The notes beneath the pieces are model-generated. The model saw nothing but the letters and a program-made list of their open reading frames with translations. It ran no database searches and was not told the origin of the DNA. This document shows positions 1 through 11,800 of a stretch of DNA of 64,000 nucleotides, piece by piece (within the stretch, counting starts at the first letter, position 1; every line of letters begins with the position of its first letter). The stretch is from Crossaster papposus (lineage: Eukaryota > Echinodermata > Asteroidea > Velatida > Solasteridae). The position numbers and the translations under genes are program-made. The stretch lies in assembly GCA_037893245.1 (NCBI GenBank), contig JBAIAA010000074.1:2108001-2172000 (forward strand). The letters are read 5' to 3'.

Positions 1-193
1 TCTGAAGACAATTAGAGGAAGTTAGTTTTTTTGAGATTGGAGGAAAGCCCAGAAGAATATTCTTGGGGGAACCCACGGCATGAGGCAGGGACTGAGAACC
101 CAATCCACATATTGTCCCAGGTGGGATTAGAACTCGGGTCACAGCGGTGAAAAGCCAGGAAAGAAATGCTACGCCAACCTGACTCCCCATGAT
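1..193 (-). mobile_element. tRNA-derived SINE, copy 1 (fragment at window edge)
   Basis: Read on the minus strand, this stretch matches 45150-45420 over most of its length: a 'gcgtagc...ctttcct' start, then 'accgctgtgacccgagttc', then 'atgtggattgggtt', a 'cagtccctgcct' segment and an A/T-rich end. The segment cgagttctaatccc corresponds to gggttcaaatccc in the other copy, which fits an RNA polymerase III B-box. Two dispersed copies with a tRNA-like promoter point to a SINE family. The exact 3' end is cut by the window edge. Confidence 0.6.
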
Positions 194-412
194 AATGTGT
201 GGTGTACTCAGAAAAGGTAGTGTACAGGGTGGTATTCAAGACTATAACGAGTCCCTGCAAGTCAATCGCAAGTCCTCCAGTCTCTGGGATACTTTTAGTC
301 ATTTCATGCTACTGAAACTGAAGTTGAACACTGTCCTGATGAGCCACATTGGCTCAGGACAAACCAGCTTTGCTTGCTTTGTTTGAAATATGTATCCTTT
401 TTTGTGCATCAG

Positions 413-721
413 GTGATGCAGGTGTCGGCCCTAGCCAAGACCGGCCTGACGGAAGCCTGGGACGTGATGTCAGAGTACCGGGATATCATGATCAAGTACG
501 ACCTCTTGCTTCCCAAGCGCGTCAAGCAACACCGCATCTGGATGTGGAACCACATCCGGGACAACATCATGAACATCTTCATGTGCCATCCGGAAGTCAG
601 GGCAGAGATTCCGCGGATGGAGATAGAGGTGGACCAGGGTCGAATCACCTCGGGAATGGCCGCCGATATACTCCTCAGCAGGTTCCGAGCCAGGACGGCC
701 TGGCATGACAATGAATTATAA
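413..721 (+). CDS. MMAA: MMAA last coding exon (methylmalonic aciduria type A GTPase, C-terminus)
   Basis: This is the final coding exon of the MMAA/MeaB-type G3E GTPase. The protein works in mitochondria, where it gates adenosylcobalamin loading of methylmalonyl-CoA mutase and protects that enzyme. The exon opens after a pyrimidine-rich acceptor ending at 411-412 (cag) and is in frame with VMQVSALAKTGL; it stops at TAA 719-721. The translation holds the diagnostic C-terminal part of the family: VSALxxTGLTEAWDVM, then HRIWMWNHI, PEVRAEIP and GMAADILLSRF. These align with the human MMAA end as I know it (HPTVREQIP and GLAADFLL). The helical C-terminus forms the dimerisation arm in the family. 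The G1-G4 GTPase motifs must lie in exons before the window. An AATAAA at 884-889 could end the transcript. The family call is very secure; the gene is partial here only because of the window edge. Confidence 0.93.
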   Translation: MMQVSALAKTGLTEAWDVMSEYRDIMIKYDLLLPKRVKQHRIWMWNHIRDNIMNIFMCHPEVRAEIPRMEIEVDQGRITSGMAADILLSRFRARTAWHDNEL

Positions 722-883
722 GATATTTGAGGCTATGGTGGCGTTTTTTTTTGCAATTGTGGTATGCTATGGTGAATAGCCATAGTCATTGACAGTTAAT
801 GTGGATGCGATACAAGCCTCGAGAACATGAATGGATCCTGTCACTTGTAATCTGCATTGTTATCAGGTGGCCACCGCCACTAT

Positions 884-889
884 AATAAA
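884..889 (+). terminator. candidate MMAA poly(A) signal
   Basis: A canonical AATAAA lies 163 bases after the MMAA stop codon on the same strand. It is the first such hexamer in the 3' flank. In AT-rich DNA this is only suggestive. Confidence 0.4.
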
Positions 890-974
890 AAGTACACATG
901 ATGGTGAAGCTTACCATAAACATTTGGAATGGCCTATTGTTTCCTTCTTTAACTTTAAGTGTTTAAAAATATAT

Positions 975-1360
975 AAACTCATCACAAAAAGTATCGACAC
1001 ACTTGAAAATGAGCCAATAATTAACGGCCCGAAAGGATTAATCGAAGCAAATAACCCAGTGCATAATTTTGTTCTGCGTATTTTGACACCTCGTTTGTTG
1101 AGATACGATGTTGCGGAGTGGAGTTATTGTCATTTCAATGGTCGTAAATCCAGTTTCAAAAGTGACAATCATCCCCATAGAAGCAGGTTTGTATTGATCA
1201 TGTTGATGTTAAATGATCAGCCAATAAGATAATCTCTACATATGCCCGCCTTTTCAAAAGAAATTATGCCCTGGGTTATTTGCTTCGATTAATCCATACC
1301 CTTTCGGGCCGTCAATTATTGGCTATTTTTAAGTGTCTTGATACTTTTTGTGATGAGTTT
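975..1360. mobile_element. foldback (inverted-repeat) element
   Basis: The left arm 975-1062 (aaactcatcacaaaaagtat, later taacggcccgaaaggatt and aatcgaagcaaataaccca) is the near reverse complement of the right arm at about 1263-1360. About 200 bases separate the arms. This is the structure of a non-autonomous foldback or MITE-like DNA element. The open reading frame that crosses it shows no domain and is not a gene. Confidence 0.7.
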
Positions 1361-1720
1361 ACATGAAATGTATTGCGGTAATATAAAAAAATTATAATAA
1401 AATATAAAAAGTACAGATACAAAAAACACTAATCCATTGTTGTGACTTTCTTTGGCTACAGAGTTTTTATTCAATTAATAGCAGTTAATAGCTCTTCCTC
1501 TTATAATGTTACACAATTTAAAAATCGTAAAGCATTGTATGTATTGATAATGGGGCAATTATAGGGCGTAGGGCATAACTACCCATATGTGCAGCAGCTA
1601 AATAATTTGAATACGGCTATAGAATGAAAGTTAAATCCTTTCGCTAGTAGTTGAGGCAGTCAGAATAGATTGATAATGAAATATTCCATTTTGCGATTCA
1701 ATAACATTCTTTCACATTAA
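1361..1720. other. AT-rich intergenic DNA
   Basis: I see no open reading frame, RNA gene or clear repeat here. It is simple AT-rich spacer between the foldback element and the first TTAA-MITE. Confidence 0.5.
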
Positions 1721-2035
1721 AAGGAAGGATACACCATTTGCAGATATCGAAAAAATGTACTACCAAATTATTACGAAATATTTTACTTATTTGAAAGTTA
1801 ATATTGATTGTAGGCATCCAGCAAAATGATTACGCTAGATATCCTGTAATTGTTATAAAAAATTGAATTTTATAATAAACAATTTGCGATCGCGAAAAAA
1901 AACAAGAACATCATAACATCTACCTGATGCCGTTTTTCTTGCTTTTCTCAGATCAGTTAAAACAATATTTAATACAACCCCCCAAATCCACTCATTCATG
2001 ATAATCCAAGCAATTACCAATGGTGTATCCTACCT
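1721..2035 (+). mobile_element. TTAA-flanked MITE, family A, copy 1
   Basis: The left end is a diverged form of AGGTAGGATACACCATT and the right end is its inverse, aatggtgtatcctacct, each bordered by TTAA (1717-1720 and 2036-2039). The interior shares the family's phrases gatatcgaaaa, gctagatatcctgtaatt and tacaaccccccaaat. A TTAA duplication is the signature of piggyBac- and Kolobok-type insertion. No coding capacity is present, so it is non-autonomous. Confidence 0.8.
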
Positions 2036-3871
2036 TTAAATACAACGAGTTAATACCACAACTGCTTTGTCTTGTTGGCAAAAGTCAGACTCTTATAAAT
2101 GAACAATCAACAAAACAGAAGTATATTTTTCTGCTAAAATGTGTACAAGTAATACCACTACATGTACTTACAAGTTACATACCTTCTACGAAATTGCACA
2201 AACCGAGGTACTTGTACCCCTTACATAAATTACTGGCACAACATTATTACTACCATTGCACTATTTTATAGTCGTTTACATATACAAATGTAGCACCATA
2301 ATAAATGATTTATAAGAAAAATTTGCTCAGATTACAAATGATTGGAACTAAATTCAACAGCGATTGTGACGTGCATTTTGTTCAGGATTTACAAATTCCA
2401 GGCTTTTAAACAGACCTAGGTGAAAAAGTAGGATCAAAAGGTACAACTTTGGAAACTAAATAAGGATAAACGTACGAATTTGTGGGCATATCCACTGATT
2501 ATAAGCCTCATTTAGAATGTTCTGTACCGGTACTTATCACAACACTTGCTCTTGGCGGCACAGTTGCAGTACTCCTACACCTAATCTCTTTAATGTGAGA
2601 TTTACATGTATACAACAGTATGTAACAAAATGAAAAATATTCAATGCGATTATATTTTTAGAAGTTGTGGGACAAACGTAGGAAAAATAGGTACATGTAT
2701 AATTAAAAGCCTGGAATTTCACAGTTTAGGTTTTTTTCCTAAAGTATTTGGTGAACATAAGTTTCTTCAGTGAGTTATCAAATAACTTTAAATAATTAAA
2801 TTTGAATAAATAAATATATAATATATAAAAAAATAACAAAAAGTAGTTGTAAAAAAAAAAATGCCTCATTCATGCATTAGAATTTTCGTTTGAAAATTTG
2901 GAGAGCAAAAAACATCAATTACCACTTGAACATTTATTCAAATCTTGGCCTAAATCTTCTACATTATAGAGTAAATGCTACATGTCGGTCCATTTTAACC
3001 GCCCTACACACAACCTTGACTACACTAAATAATACACTGACTGTACTGTACCTAGACTCCTCAAGCTCGTTACTTTGCATAAAATTGAGGTTCAGCGAAC
3101 CTGAATAAGGCATAATGAGTCATCCACAATTATTTGAACACTTAGGCCAGAACCTCAAAGCAAAATAGGCAAACCAAACATTTACAACGATCAAATCATT
3201 ATCAAATTTCAGAATATGATACGTATTTATAAAGTAAATACGCATTGCATAGCACTTTTCGTGTGAATTCGCAATAATTGAACAAAAAGAAAACTGAGCT
3301 AAATATATATGTGTTTGAACCCAAACCAGTATTCACATATACTATAACCTATTTGTTTTTGTATTTTTTTAGTTTAAGTACATAACAAAATACCATTTTT
3401 TTCGTCTGCAGTTTGCTAAATTCTGTAAGATCTTGAATATCTGATGGTGGTGGATTGCACCAATAATAAAACACAGACAGGCAAGATTCCAATATATAAT
3501 ACTGGTATGGGTAAAACGTTTAAAAACAAACAGTTTACAAACAAAACGGCAAATAAAAAAGAACACATATTGCACCGAACTAATCAGTATAATTAATTAA
3601 CAGAAATACAATTAAAACTAACAAAAATTACATTTATATATTCTTTGGCCAAATTATGTAAACTAACAAAAACTACAACTTTTGCCAGTGACCGTGTTTC
3701 TACAATGCACAAAGGTTATAGGTCAACTGGCACTCTAGCAAGATAGGTAATCTTTTTTGGAAGCATGCAGTCTGTGTGGATAATGTACATGTACATGTAC
3801 ATAGAAACCTTTCACCATCACATACAATTCTGTAAAATTCAAAAAATTGTTTTAAAGGTGAACAAAGGAAT
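2036..3871. other. AT-rich intergenic DNA without recognised genes
   Basis: The frames here are short and show no domain. Isolated homopolymers and AT-rich runs occur. I see no exon with convincing splice sites and no RNA gene. Confidence 0.5.
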
Positions 3872-3947
3872 GGATTGGAGCAGGGTTTAAACCCGCAGCC
3901 CAAGGATTGCCGTTCCAGTGCTCTACCAACTGAGCTATCTAGTCCTA
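3872..3947 (-). mobile_element. tRNA-like sequence (tRNA-derived SINE head or tRNA pseudogene)
   Basis: On the minus strand this reads like a tRNA 5' half and T arm: a D-arm-like tagctcagttggtagagca (A-box) and a T-loop-like gcgggtttaaaccctgc (B-box region). The acceptor stem pairs only in its outermost bases, so I do not call a functional tRNA. A fragment resembling its start recurs near 31709-31738 (gagctatccagccctatgt), which fits a dispersed SINE. Confidence 0.5.
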
Positions 3948-3982
3948 TGTTGGTGGTTCCAAAATTTGTCAAATCAAACCTA

Positions 3983-4022
3983 GTTAACACGATTAACACG
4001 GTTAACACAGTTAACACGGTTA
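3983..4022. repeat. short tandem repeat (ggttaacac)n, left part
   Basis: Units of 9-10 bases of the type cggttaacac follow each other here and resume at 4264-4345 on the far side of a family B MITE. The array therefore looks interrupted by, or expanded around, the insertion. Confidence 0.8.
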
Positions 4023-4260
4023 ACCAGTTCACCGCCGGAGGACGTAAATACACGCAAAGTTTTCTTCAGATTTAAAACGGATGACACATAAACACGTCAC
4101 GAACGAGGCCAGAAATGTCTGTCAGCAGCGAGCGAGGCCGGAAATGCGTGGGTGTGCTTCCCTGGACCATCGGCCTCAACCCACCTCGAATCGAGTTTTG
4201 CTAAAAATAATTCTGCGCCTCGGCTCAGTGATGTTAAAATAATCCCGGCGCAAACTGATC
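4023..4260 (+). mobile_element. MITE family B, copy 1
   Basis: The ends are inverted (aaccagttcaccgccgg versus ccggcgcaaactgatc). The interior shares aaaacggatgac, aatgtctgtcagcagcga, ggaaatgcgtgggtgtgctt, gatcgagttt and gatgttaaaataatccc with copies at 25577-25814 and 34815-35034 and with fragments at 36026 and 39344. No coding capacity is present. Confidence 0.8.
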
Positions 4261-4263
4261 AAC

Positions 4264-4345
4264 ATGATTAACACGGTTAACACAGTTAGCACGGTTAACA
4301 CGGTTAACAGCACGATTAGCACGGTTAGCAGTTAGCACAGTTACA
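4264..4345. repeat. short tandem repeat (ggttaacac)n, right part
   Basis: This continues the same 9-10 base motif with more divergence (ttagcacggtt variants). Confidence 0.8.
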
Positions 4346-5812
4346 TGTAGTATGTTAGACTGTAGTGTACGCACACTTTTTTTGCAATATATATGTTACG
4401 ATTGAAGAACACTGGCCTATTTTTTTTTTACAGTCGCGCAACATGACTTGATCTATTACTTTATACACGAAACTTCATTAAATAGAGCCGCTCTGCAAAA
4501 CTTTAAAGTGTTACACTCTTTTGTATAATCTCCATGCAGACATATTTGCTACATCAAACAATTAACTTGTCATCATAGTAGCTGGCAAATCCATAGCATA
4601 CAATGTACAAGTACCATTTGCGCACAGAACGTGGAACACGAAACAGCCACTACGATTCAAGGAAGTACATTGTATAGACATGTAGATGTTCTGCGCACCC
4701 TACTGCCAATTCATGCATAGTAAAAGAAAATTTACACCCACGACAGTACATCCACTTGTGTAAGTTGTAATGTGACTTGCATCTTATTAAATTAAAGTAA
4801 GGTATTTACTAAAAGAAAAACAAAACAGCCACTAAGATACTGCAGTGATACTAGAGCAGAAACAATGGAGAGATTTGTAAATTTTAAAGATTGTGACAGT
4901 CGATCAACTTTACCATATAACTTACTCCCTAGTGTAATTTACTAGCCCATACCCATCTAGGCAAATTCCAACACAATATGGCAAACTGTACATACAAACT
5001 GTTGGGTTAATTCTAGAAGTATGCCTAACCATGGAGCTATAAAAAGGATGGCGTAACCCAGTGTTAAAGACTGTCAGTTTAGGGGTCCTAACAGATCCCA
5101 AATAAAACTGGTGTTGTTTGAGTTTGACTGGATGGTGACTGTTAAGTTTAATGGTTTCAAAGAATTTAGAACCATGTAATACTTTTTTACTTTAATCTCA
5201 TTTTGTTTGGAGGAAGTCGCATATCACTCAACTTCACAAAATGCAAAAAAAAATAATAATTTGCTTACTGTGGTGCAAAAGTCCTGTTTTTGCAGTTACG
5301 CTGGCATTATTTAATACTCTGAACACTGTTTTAGGCCCAATAAAATGGAAAATTTAAAGACTAAATACTTTATATCTAGTCTCTTTTCATAAATACATTA
5401 TACATGCCAGGCCATTAAGAATTGATAACATTCTCAGTACATTACTGGATATAATACTAGCTATTGCACATATACAGCACTAAAATAACATGTCAATACA
5501 TGCACGTTTTATCTTAACAAGGACGTGAACATGATATTTTTTGTATTTTACTTTACAATGCATTGAAATTTTAAAATTTAATTTTGATTTTCTTCATCAA
5601 AATTACAACTTTGATATATAACAATTGGTCAATATTGTCAATGCACTAAATCTGACCAATTATTGAATAAAGACCCCCCAAAAAGGACAAGAATAGGAAA
5701 CAGACGACTTGCAAAATTCAGAGAATAATTGAATGCTGAAAAGAGTAGACAATGCTGATTATTTGTTTACATCTTGAAAATTTTGCCAAATATATTCACC
5801 GGTTTGTAGGCA
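4346..5812. other. 3' flank of RAB30, probably including its 3' UTR
   Basis: There is no coding frame with a domain. The part next to 5813 probably contains the RAB30 3' UTR on the minus strand, but I cannot place its end. The rest is AT-rich spacer. Confidence 0.4.
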
Positions 5813-8800
5813 TTACGTTCGACAGCAGAAGGAGACACTGCTGTGGTCTCGTATAGGATCCTCCAGCTGAGCATTCTTGATGTCCGAGTTGCGGACGTTG
5901 TTGGTCAGCTCCACGGCAATGTCCATGAACAGCTTCTCCACGTTGTCCGATTCCTTGGCCGAGGTTTCCAGTAGCCGCATGTCGTGGCTGTCGGCAAAGG
6001 TCTCTGCTTCTTCATTGGCGACCTCCCGGTCTGAGGCAAGGTCAATTTTGTTGCCTGCAACAAACAAACAAAAATCCAACAAAACAAATTATAACTGTTC
6101 GCATGGAGAGTTTTTTGCCCCAAAGCGGCATTCATTTCAGCCACGGATTCAGGATTTTCCAAGGGAGATACATCTGTCCTGCCAACAGGGAAAATATTAC
6201 CTATAACCCTGCTGGCATCGGTGATGTATCAATGAAATTATGAGTGAAATTTCAAAACGAAAATCCCACTGCTGGTGCGTAAATACTTTTGCATGCCAGT
6301 GCACATGTACATACGTTGCATTTACAGGTGTACACAGCTGTAGTAACATACAACATACACATTGATTTAGTAGTACATGTATATGGTATACAGGAAAGTT
6401 CCTAAGCTTCAGTCCTCCAAAATCAATCTACATTTCATAGGCCATACTACCTCACTCATCCAGAATCAACCAGAAATTCCTTGGGCCCACACAAAACCTC
6501 AATCCTTTAGAATCAACCAATAACTCTCTGGGTCATGTAACCTCAATCCTTTAAAATCAGCCAGAACTCTGAAATTTGTTACTGTGCGTATAACCTCAAT
6601 CATTCAAAATCATCTAAACCAAAACTGCTTGGTTGATTTTGGTTGAGTGAGGAAGGTTAGGGTTAACTTACAAATGCTACATCAAAAATCTGCCCCTACA
6701 TTTGGTCACTCACCAACTAACACTGAGATGACTTTGGGGCTGGCGTACTGCTCTACCTCCTTGAGCCAGCTTGGCAAGGCGTTGAAGCTCTCGGTGGACG
6801 TGACGTCAAAGACCAGGACCAACGCATCAGCACTGTGGTAGTAGCTCTGTGTGATGGATCGGAACCGCTCCTGGCCGGCCGTGTCCCATATCTGAAGCTG
6901 GTTAAGCCAAAAACAAACAAATAAACAAATAAATAAACGGAGAAACCATCGTGCAAGCTATTCTACAAAGCAACTGGGGCCAATTTCATTGAGCTGCTTA
7001 GCACAATAGTTTGCTTAGCATAGAAAAGTCTGGCTCAGTAAAAACAGCTTATCAGCTAAAACTCCATGTGCTTTTCTTGCTAAGCAAAAATCCGCTGAAT
7101 CAGTCACAAACAATATACACCACCTTAAAATTTGGTTTGTATCCCTGTTTTTCCCGAGAAAGAATTTTCATGCTAAGCCATTTTTTTGTGCTTGTACAGG
7201 CCTCGACCTTAAGAAAAAAAGGGGCAGGCCACTTTGGCCTCATCAACACCAAAATTTCAAAGGGCACCGAGGCCAACTGACGGGGCACCGAGGCCAACTT
7301 ATTTCCAAGTATTTAATTCATTATTTTTGCATAGTACGTATACACGTGTAACTAAGGATGTGAATCTACGTTTAATTTTGTAAACGTTTAGCAAACCTTT
7401 CCCGTAACGTTTAAACGTTTAAACGTTTATTGAAAACTTTAAAAGGCTGCCGCCTGTCCCGGTCTATTTGCGTAACTGCGGTCGCGTTTGTTTGTATACA
7501 TTGTGTACACTTAACACCATTTTTTTCTATGTTCTTTGAAGGCTAAACATTTCAAGAAGCATCACCTGCAAGTGCTGTCAAATCAAGTGCCACTTCAAGG
7601 AATGTCCAGACTAGCCTTAGGAAGATCGTTTATTTATTTATTTTTTAGCTACGATTAAAAAAAAAAAATTAAAAAAAAATTAAAAAAACCGTTACCCTCA
7701 CGAATTTCGCGATAGCTGCAGCATTCCAGCGAGTACTGCTGGTATACCGGTAATTTCCTACAGCCAGGCCATGAGAACAAAAACCAATCATTCATAACCT
7801 TTCCCCATTAGACTTCTGGCTACGCGCCACGGGCAGGGAGCGAAATTATTTTCCCCACTATGGGAAAGGGTAAATGGGCGTTTCTACACCCCTCGCGTCA
7901 TGATTATTCAGTAGTTTCAACAATAATACTAAAATATATTGTTATTGCTCAGTCAACTAGTTACACGTAGGCCAGAGGTACATTAAAGCACTTAGAAAAA
8001 CGGCTTCTGTCGACCTCTCCCAGTAGCCAAGTAGATAATGGGTTAGGTCATAGATCGTAAGATTGGGGTTCTAGTTCGGATGGTGCTCATTTTTCATTGA
8101 CTATTTTTGGATTGTAAGTTTATTGTGGGATGAGTTTAATTTGAGGGGAAGCAAGGTTCTAAGAACCTAAGTGTCTTCCATTCAGTGTGGTCTAGACACG
8201 CCCAGTTATGATAATTGGCCTTTACCATGTTGGGAAAAAAAATCACGCGGGCAGGGAAGCCTCGTATTTCCAAGCAACAGGGTTTGGGAGTCACAATACC
8301 AATGCGCCTAAACATTTCAGAGTAGAGAAGGAACTGCAACCAATGGCATTTTATTTACTGGGATTAAAAGCTTTGGCGGACGTCCTCAAAGTTCGGTGAC
8401 CTACATTGTGCACGTTGTGCCGCGCCCCTGAAGTTCGGTGACCTAGTACATTTATCTACTGAACGCCACGTCCTCAAAGTTCGGTCACCTTGTAAATATG
8501 TTTGTATAAACAAGAGATATAATGTATCAATTTGGACAATGGGGCTGTCAATCATTCTCTGGAGCCTGGAGAAATATTCTTTTGGGGGCCCAGATTATTT
8601 TTAAGACTGGGGAAACCTTAAACTGTATCGGAAAAAAAAGAGAAACATATTTTCCAGCAGATGATAGAAACATTTTAACAATTTTCTTAAATAAGTATAC
8701 AATTCTTTTCGAACCACAATATTGTTTACGGGGGAGATGTCGCAGAATCGTCAATGATGATTAAATAGTCGACATCAATTTGGATAGAAATAAATACAGG

Positions 8801-11800
8801 GTTTGGACTCGGAAACTATAACTTTGTGTTTATTACTTGCAACAACAAAACACCCAGATAAATGTCGAAAACTCTACAATTATATCACTCTTCAAAAACT
8901 AATTTTAAAGTTTACACATCCCCATTCCACAAGTATTCTGATATGTCACTCTCAGCGGTACCCGTTCTACGATCTAAAGAATATTTTATCCGTCGAATTG
9001 TTTTTTTGTAAGGGAACAGTGGTGTTTGCACTCGCAGCCCAAGCCGATCTTAATAAGCGACACAGATAGGCCTACATTGTTTTAAATAACGCATTTGTTT
9101 GATTACTGCAAAACACGCCGACTGGTGATTATAGCAAATTTAAGTTCCAACTTCACAGAAAAATAAAGAAATACGAGAGACTCAGAATTGTTTGAAAACT
9201 TAGTAGTTTAATCTGAATAGCCCTCGCCAAGTTTATTTTTTTTCCCAGCAGCTGGCGTATTGAAAACATCAAACACATGTGCACATGTGTTTGATGTTTT
9301 CAATACGCCGCTGCTGGGAAAAAAATTAACAGGCGTGGACGGCGTATGTATATACACTGTATAATCATCATCATGGGCACAATAGATACCGGCAGCTGCT
9401 GGTCATTGAGAAAAGTATCTGATTAATCTTCTTGGAATGTGACCAAGTACTACAGGCATTACAAATGCTTTGTAAAATAAATAGATGTTTGAAGAAAGTA
9501 AATTCTTCGTAAATAAAACTTGAGGGTATGGCGAAAATGGAAGGTCCATTTATTTTTTATTCGAGTTCCGTTTAAACGTTTGAAACAAATTCGAAACGGA
9601 TTTGATTTTGTTGACGTTTACACGTTTAAACGTTTAAAGGTCACATCCTTACGTGTAACGTACATGTATGTAAGCATATAATATGCAATATGTGAGGCCA
9701 TCATGTATTTCATGTCGTTTTCATAAAAACGGCTAAATTCAGTGCAGTGGAGAAAAGATCAGTGTAATTTTCAACTTGTCATTGTTGTCAATATATTTCT
9801 TTTATAAAAAAAAAATTCCAAAAAAGCTAAATGTTTAATATCACAGGAATACCAAATAAATAAACAATAATTCGAGAGACCTACCAGGTAATCAGCACAC
9901 TCGTTATTAATGTCGCGATATAAATATGAAGGCAGTGTTTTGCTGTTCAGGTTTCATGTTCTCTCTTTTAATTAACTCTCTTTTAATTAACTGTCTTTTA
10001 ATTAACTGTCCTTTAATTAACTTGCTGAGGCTCTTAAAACTATACACTATAGGGCCGTTTGCCAAACCCCAGTTTTGTACGATTGTCTTCGCAGTTTGGC
10101 AATGGTTATGAAGCCGCGTCCGGAGCCTATGTGGGGTTTTGAAAACGGGCCTGGTATTGCGCGCTCGGGGAAATCCCCCAGCACGCAATAACAGCAACAA
10201 AAGTAGTTCCGGCTTCGCGCTCCATATCAAGATAAACAACCATTGACCCCCTTCATACAGACGGGGAAACCCGTCAACCATGAAGCCGTTTTCCAAACCC
10301 CAGCTACTTCTGCGTTGGCTTCGTATGTGCATTTTGGCAATGGAGATGGAGCCATACACGGAGCCTGAGCTGGTTTCGGAAAACGGCTTCATGAGCATTC
10401 ATTCATAAAATCACGGCACGTACACCCCCATGTACATGATGTACATGTACGTATACGAACGATGTGTAAGTGCGAATGTACATGTACGTACGTACGTATA
10501 CAAAAGACTGAGAATCGCCGAGTGTCAGATTTGTAATACTGTACGTTAAGCGTCATTTTCGCGACGTGCAGATTTTTGGGACTGGAAATAATTGTGTACA
10601 TTATGTTTTTCTGCCGTGAAATTCTGGGCCTCGTATTAAATGTCTGTTGCTTTTTGCAAAAAGGGCAGCTGGCCAACTTGGCCGCGGTAAGGGTAAATTT
10701 TGAAGGGGCATTGCGGCCAAATTGAAAGGGCATGCGGCCAATGGCCGCGGTGGCCGCGGTTAAGATCGAGGCCTGGCTTGTATAATTAGCAGCTCCGTGA
10801 AATTTGCCCCAGGCCTGTGATGAATATTGAAATAATAGTTAGCACAATGCTTTCAGCATTGAAGGGAGGCCTTTACTCGGAATGTGTTTATATTGGTGTC
10901 TGACATTATAGCTGGGCTAGGCTTTACTGAATGATTTACAGAAGGCACTGTTCGAGAACAACTAAAACGACATTACCGTACTGCTTTGGTTATGGTATGG
11001 GTTAGGGGTAGCCTCACTAGTCTGGACCTATATAATTGACGCTACTGGAGTCATACTCGACTCGAGGCGTTGTGACTAATAGTTTTTCAAATTCTCAAAA
11101 TTCGTCTCAGCCATCCAGCCCGATCCTGGGCAGCACGAACAGCCTGATCGTGCTTAAGGCCGATGACGTTGAGGTCGTCTATAATCTGTAAGAGGTAGGT
11201 GCGACGCAGGCCTCCTCCCCGTCGAAACGGCTCTGAAGGTTGATTTTTAGGGTTTAGGAAGACAGCGAGTGGCACCTCAGGTCTCCGTAGTGCGTGACCT
11301 ATTAGGCGAAGGCGACTTCTCAGCAGGGTGGTTGTGGCAGGTGCTACGCAGGTACGAGCATACAAGTCGACGTTGGATAGCCGTACTGGGAAGTGCACAC
11401 CAAGACAGTAGCGTAGGAGAGCGCGGTGGGTAGCGTCAAGATGCCTGGCCATAGTTTCGGTGATCGCAAGGGCATCACAACTGTATAATAAAACTGTCTC
11501 AACTGTGGACTTAAACAGGTGCACCTTGGCGCTATCACTGGCTGCTCCGTCCCACACAAGTGTACATTTTCGGGCTGCAACCCAAGCCAGCTGTCGTCGC
11601 CGCTGAATGGCACTTCTGCTGTATGCTACGTTGCATCCCAGGTAGCAAAAGTCATCGCAGGCTGCAAGGGTGACGCCGGCTGTTGTACAAATGGCGTTGT
11701 GTTGAATGTCTCCAATGTACACGACCTTCGTCTTGCTGGCATTCAGACGCAGCCCCACTTTGGCTGATGCTGCCTCGAAGCGATGTAGTTGGCGTTGGGC

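Larger units (their letters stand above)
7353..9651. mobile_element. hAT-like element with perfect 8-bp target duplication, nested
   Basis: Terminal inverted repeat taaggatgtga (7353-7363) and tcacatcctta (9641-9651) are bordered by a perfect 8-base duplication cgtgtaac (7345-7352 and 9652-9659). Both ends carry subterminal repeats of acgtttaaacgttt. No transposase is encoded. The 8-base duplication fits the hAT superfamily. Confidence 0.85.
7197..10775. mobile_element. hAT-like non-autonomous element inserted in the family C MITE
   Basis: Inverted ends caggcctcgaccttaa (7197 on) and ttaagatcgaggcctg (to 10775) are flanked by gcttgta on both sides (7190-7196 and 10776-10782). This gives a target duplication of 7 bases, or 8 with one mismatch. 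The size of the duplication and the CAGG start resemble hAT elements. I see no transposase frame. A second element (7353-9651) sits inside it. Confidence 0.7.
6975..10812. mobile_element. foldback MITE family C, split by a later insertion
   Basis: The outer ends are ggggccaatttcattgagct (6976 on) and its inverse near agctccgtgaaatttgcccc (ending 10810). The interior tgcttagc motifs and 'aaaactccatgtgctttt' match copies at 50065-50296, 52545-52790 and 57905-58112. The body is interrupted at about 7197 by a 3.6 kb element and resumes at 10776, so it is the oldest layer of the nest. Confidence 0.75.

Noticed and set aside
831-1232. 133-codon frame
   Set aside because: Runs through one arm of a foldback element and shows no domain.
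3872-3947. Functional tRNA gene
   Set aside because: A- and B-box-like parts are present but the acceptor and anticodon arms do not fold well; it is better explained as SINE or pseudogene.
6753-6956. 67-codon frame next to RAB30 exon 3
   Set aside because: Out-of-frame shadow of the exon encoding WDTAGQERFRS.
8136-9069. Several short frames inside the hAT-like element
   Set aside because: No transposase motifs; scattered on both strands as expected by chance.
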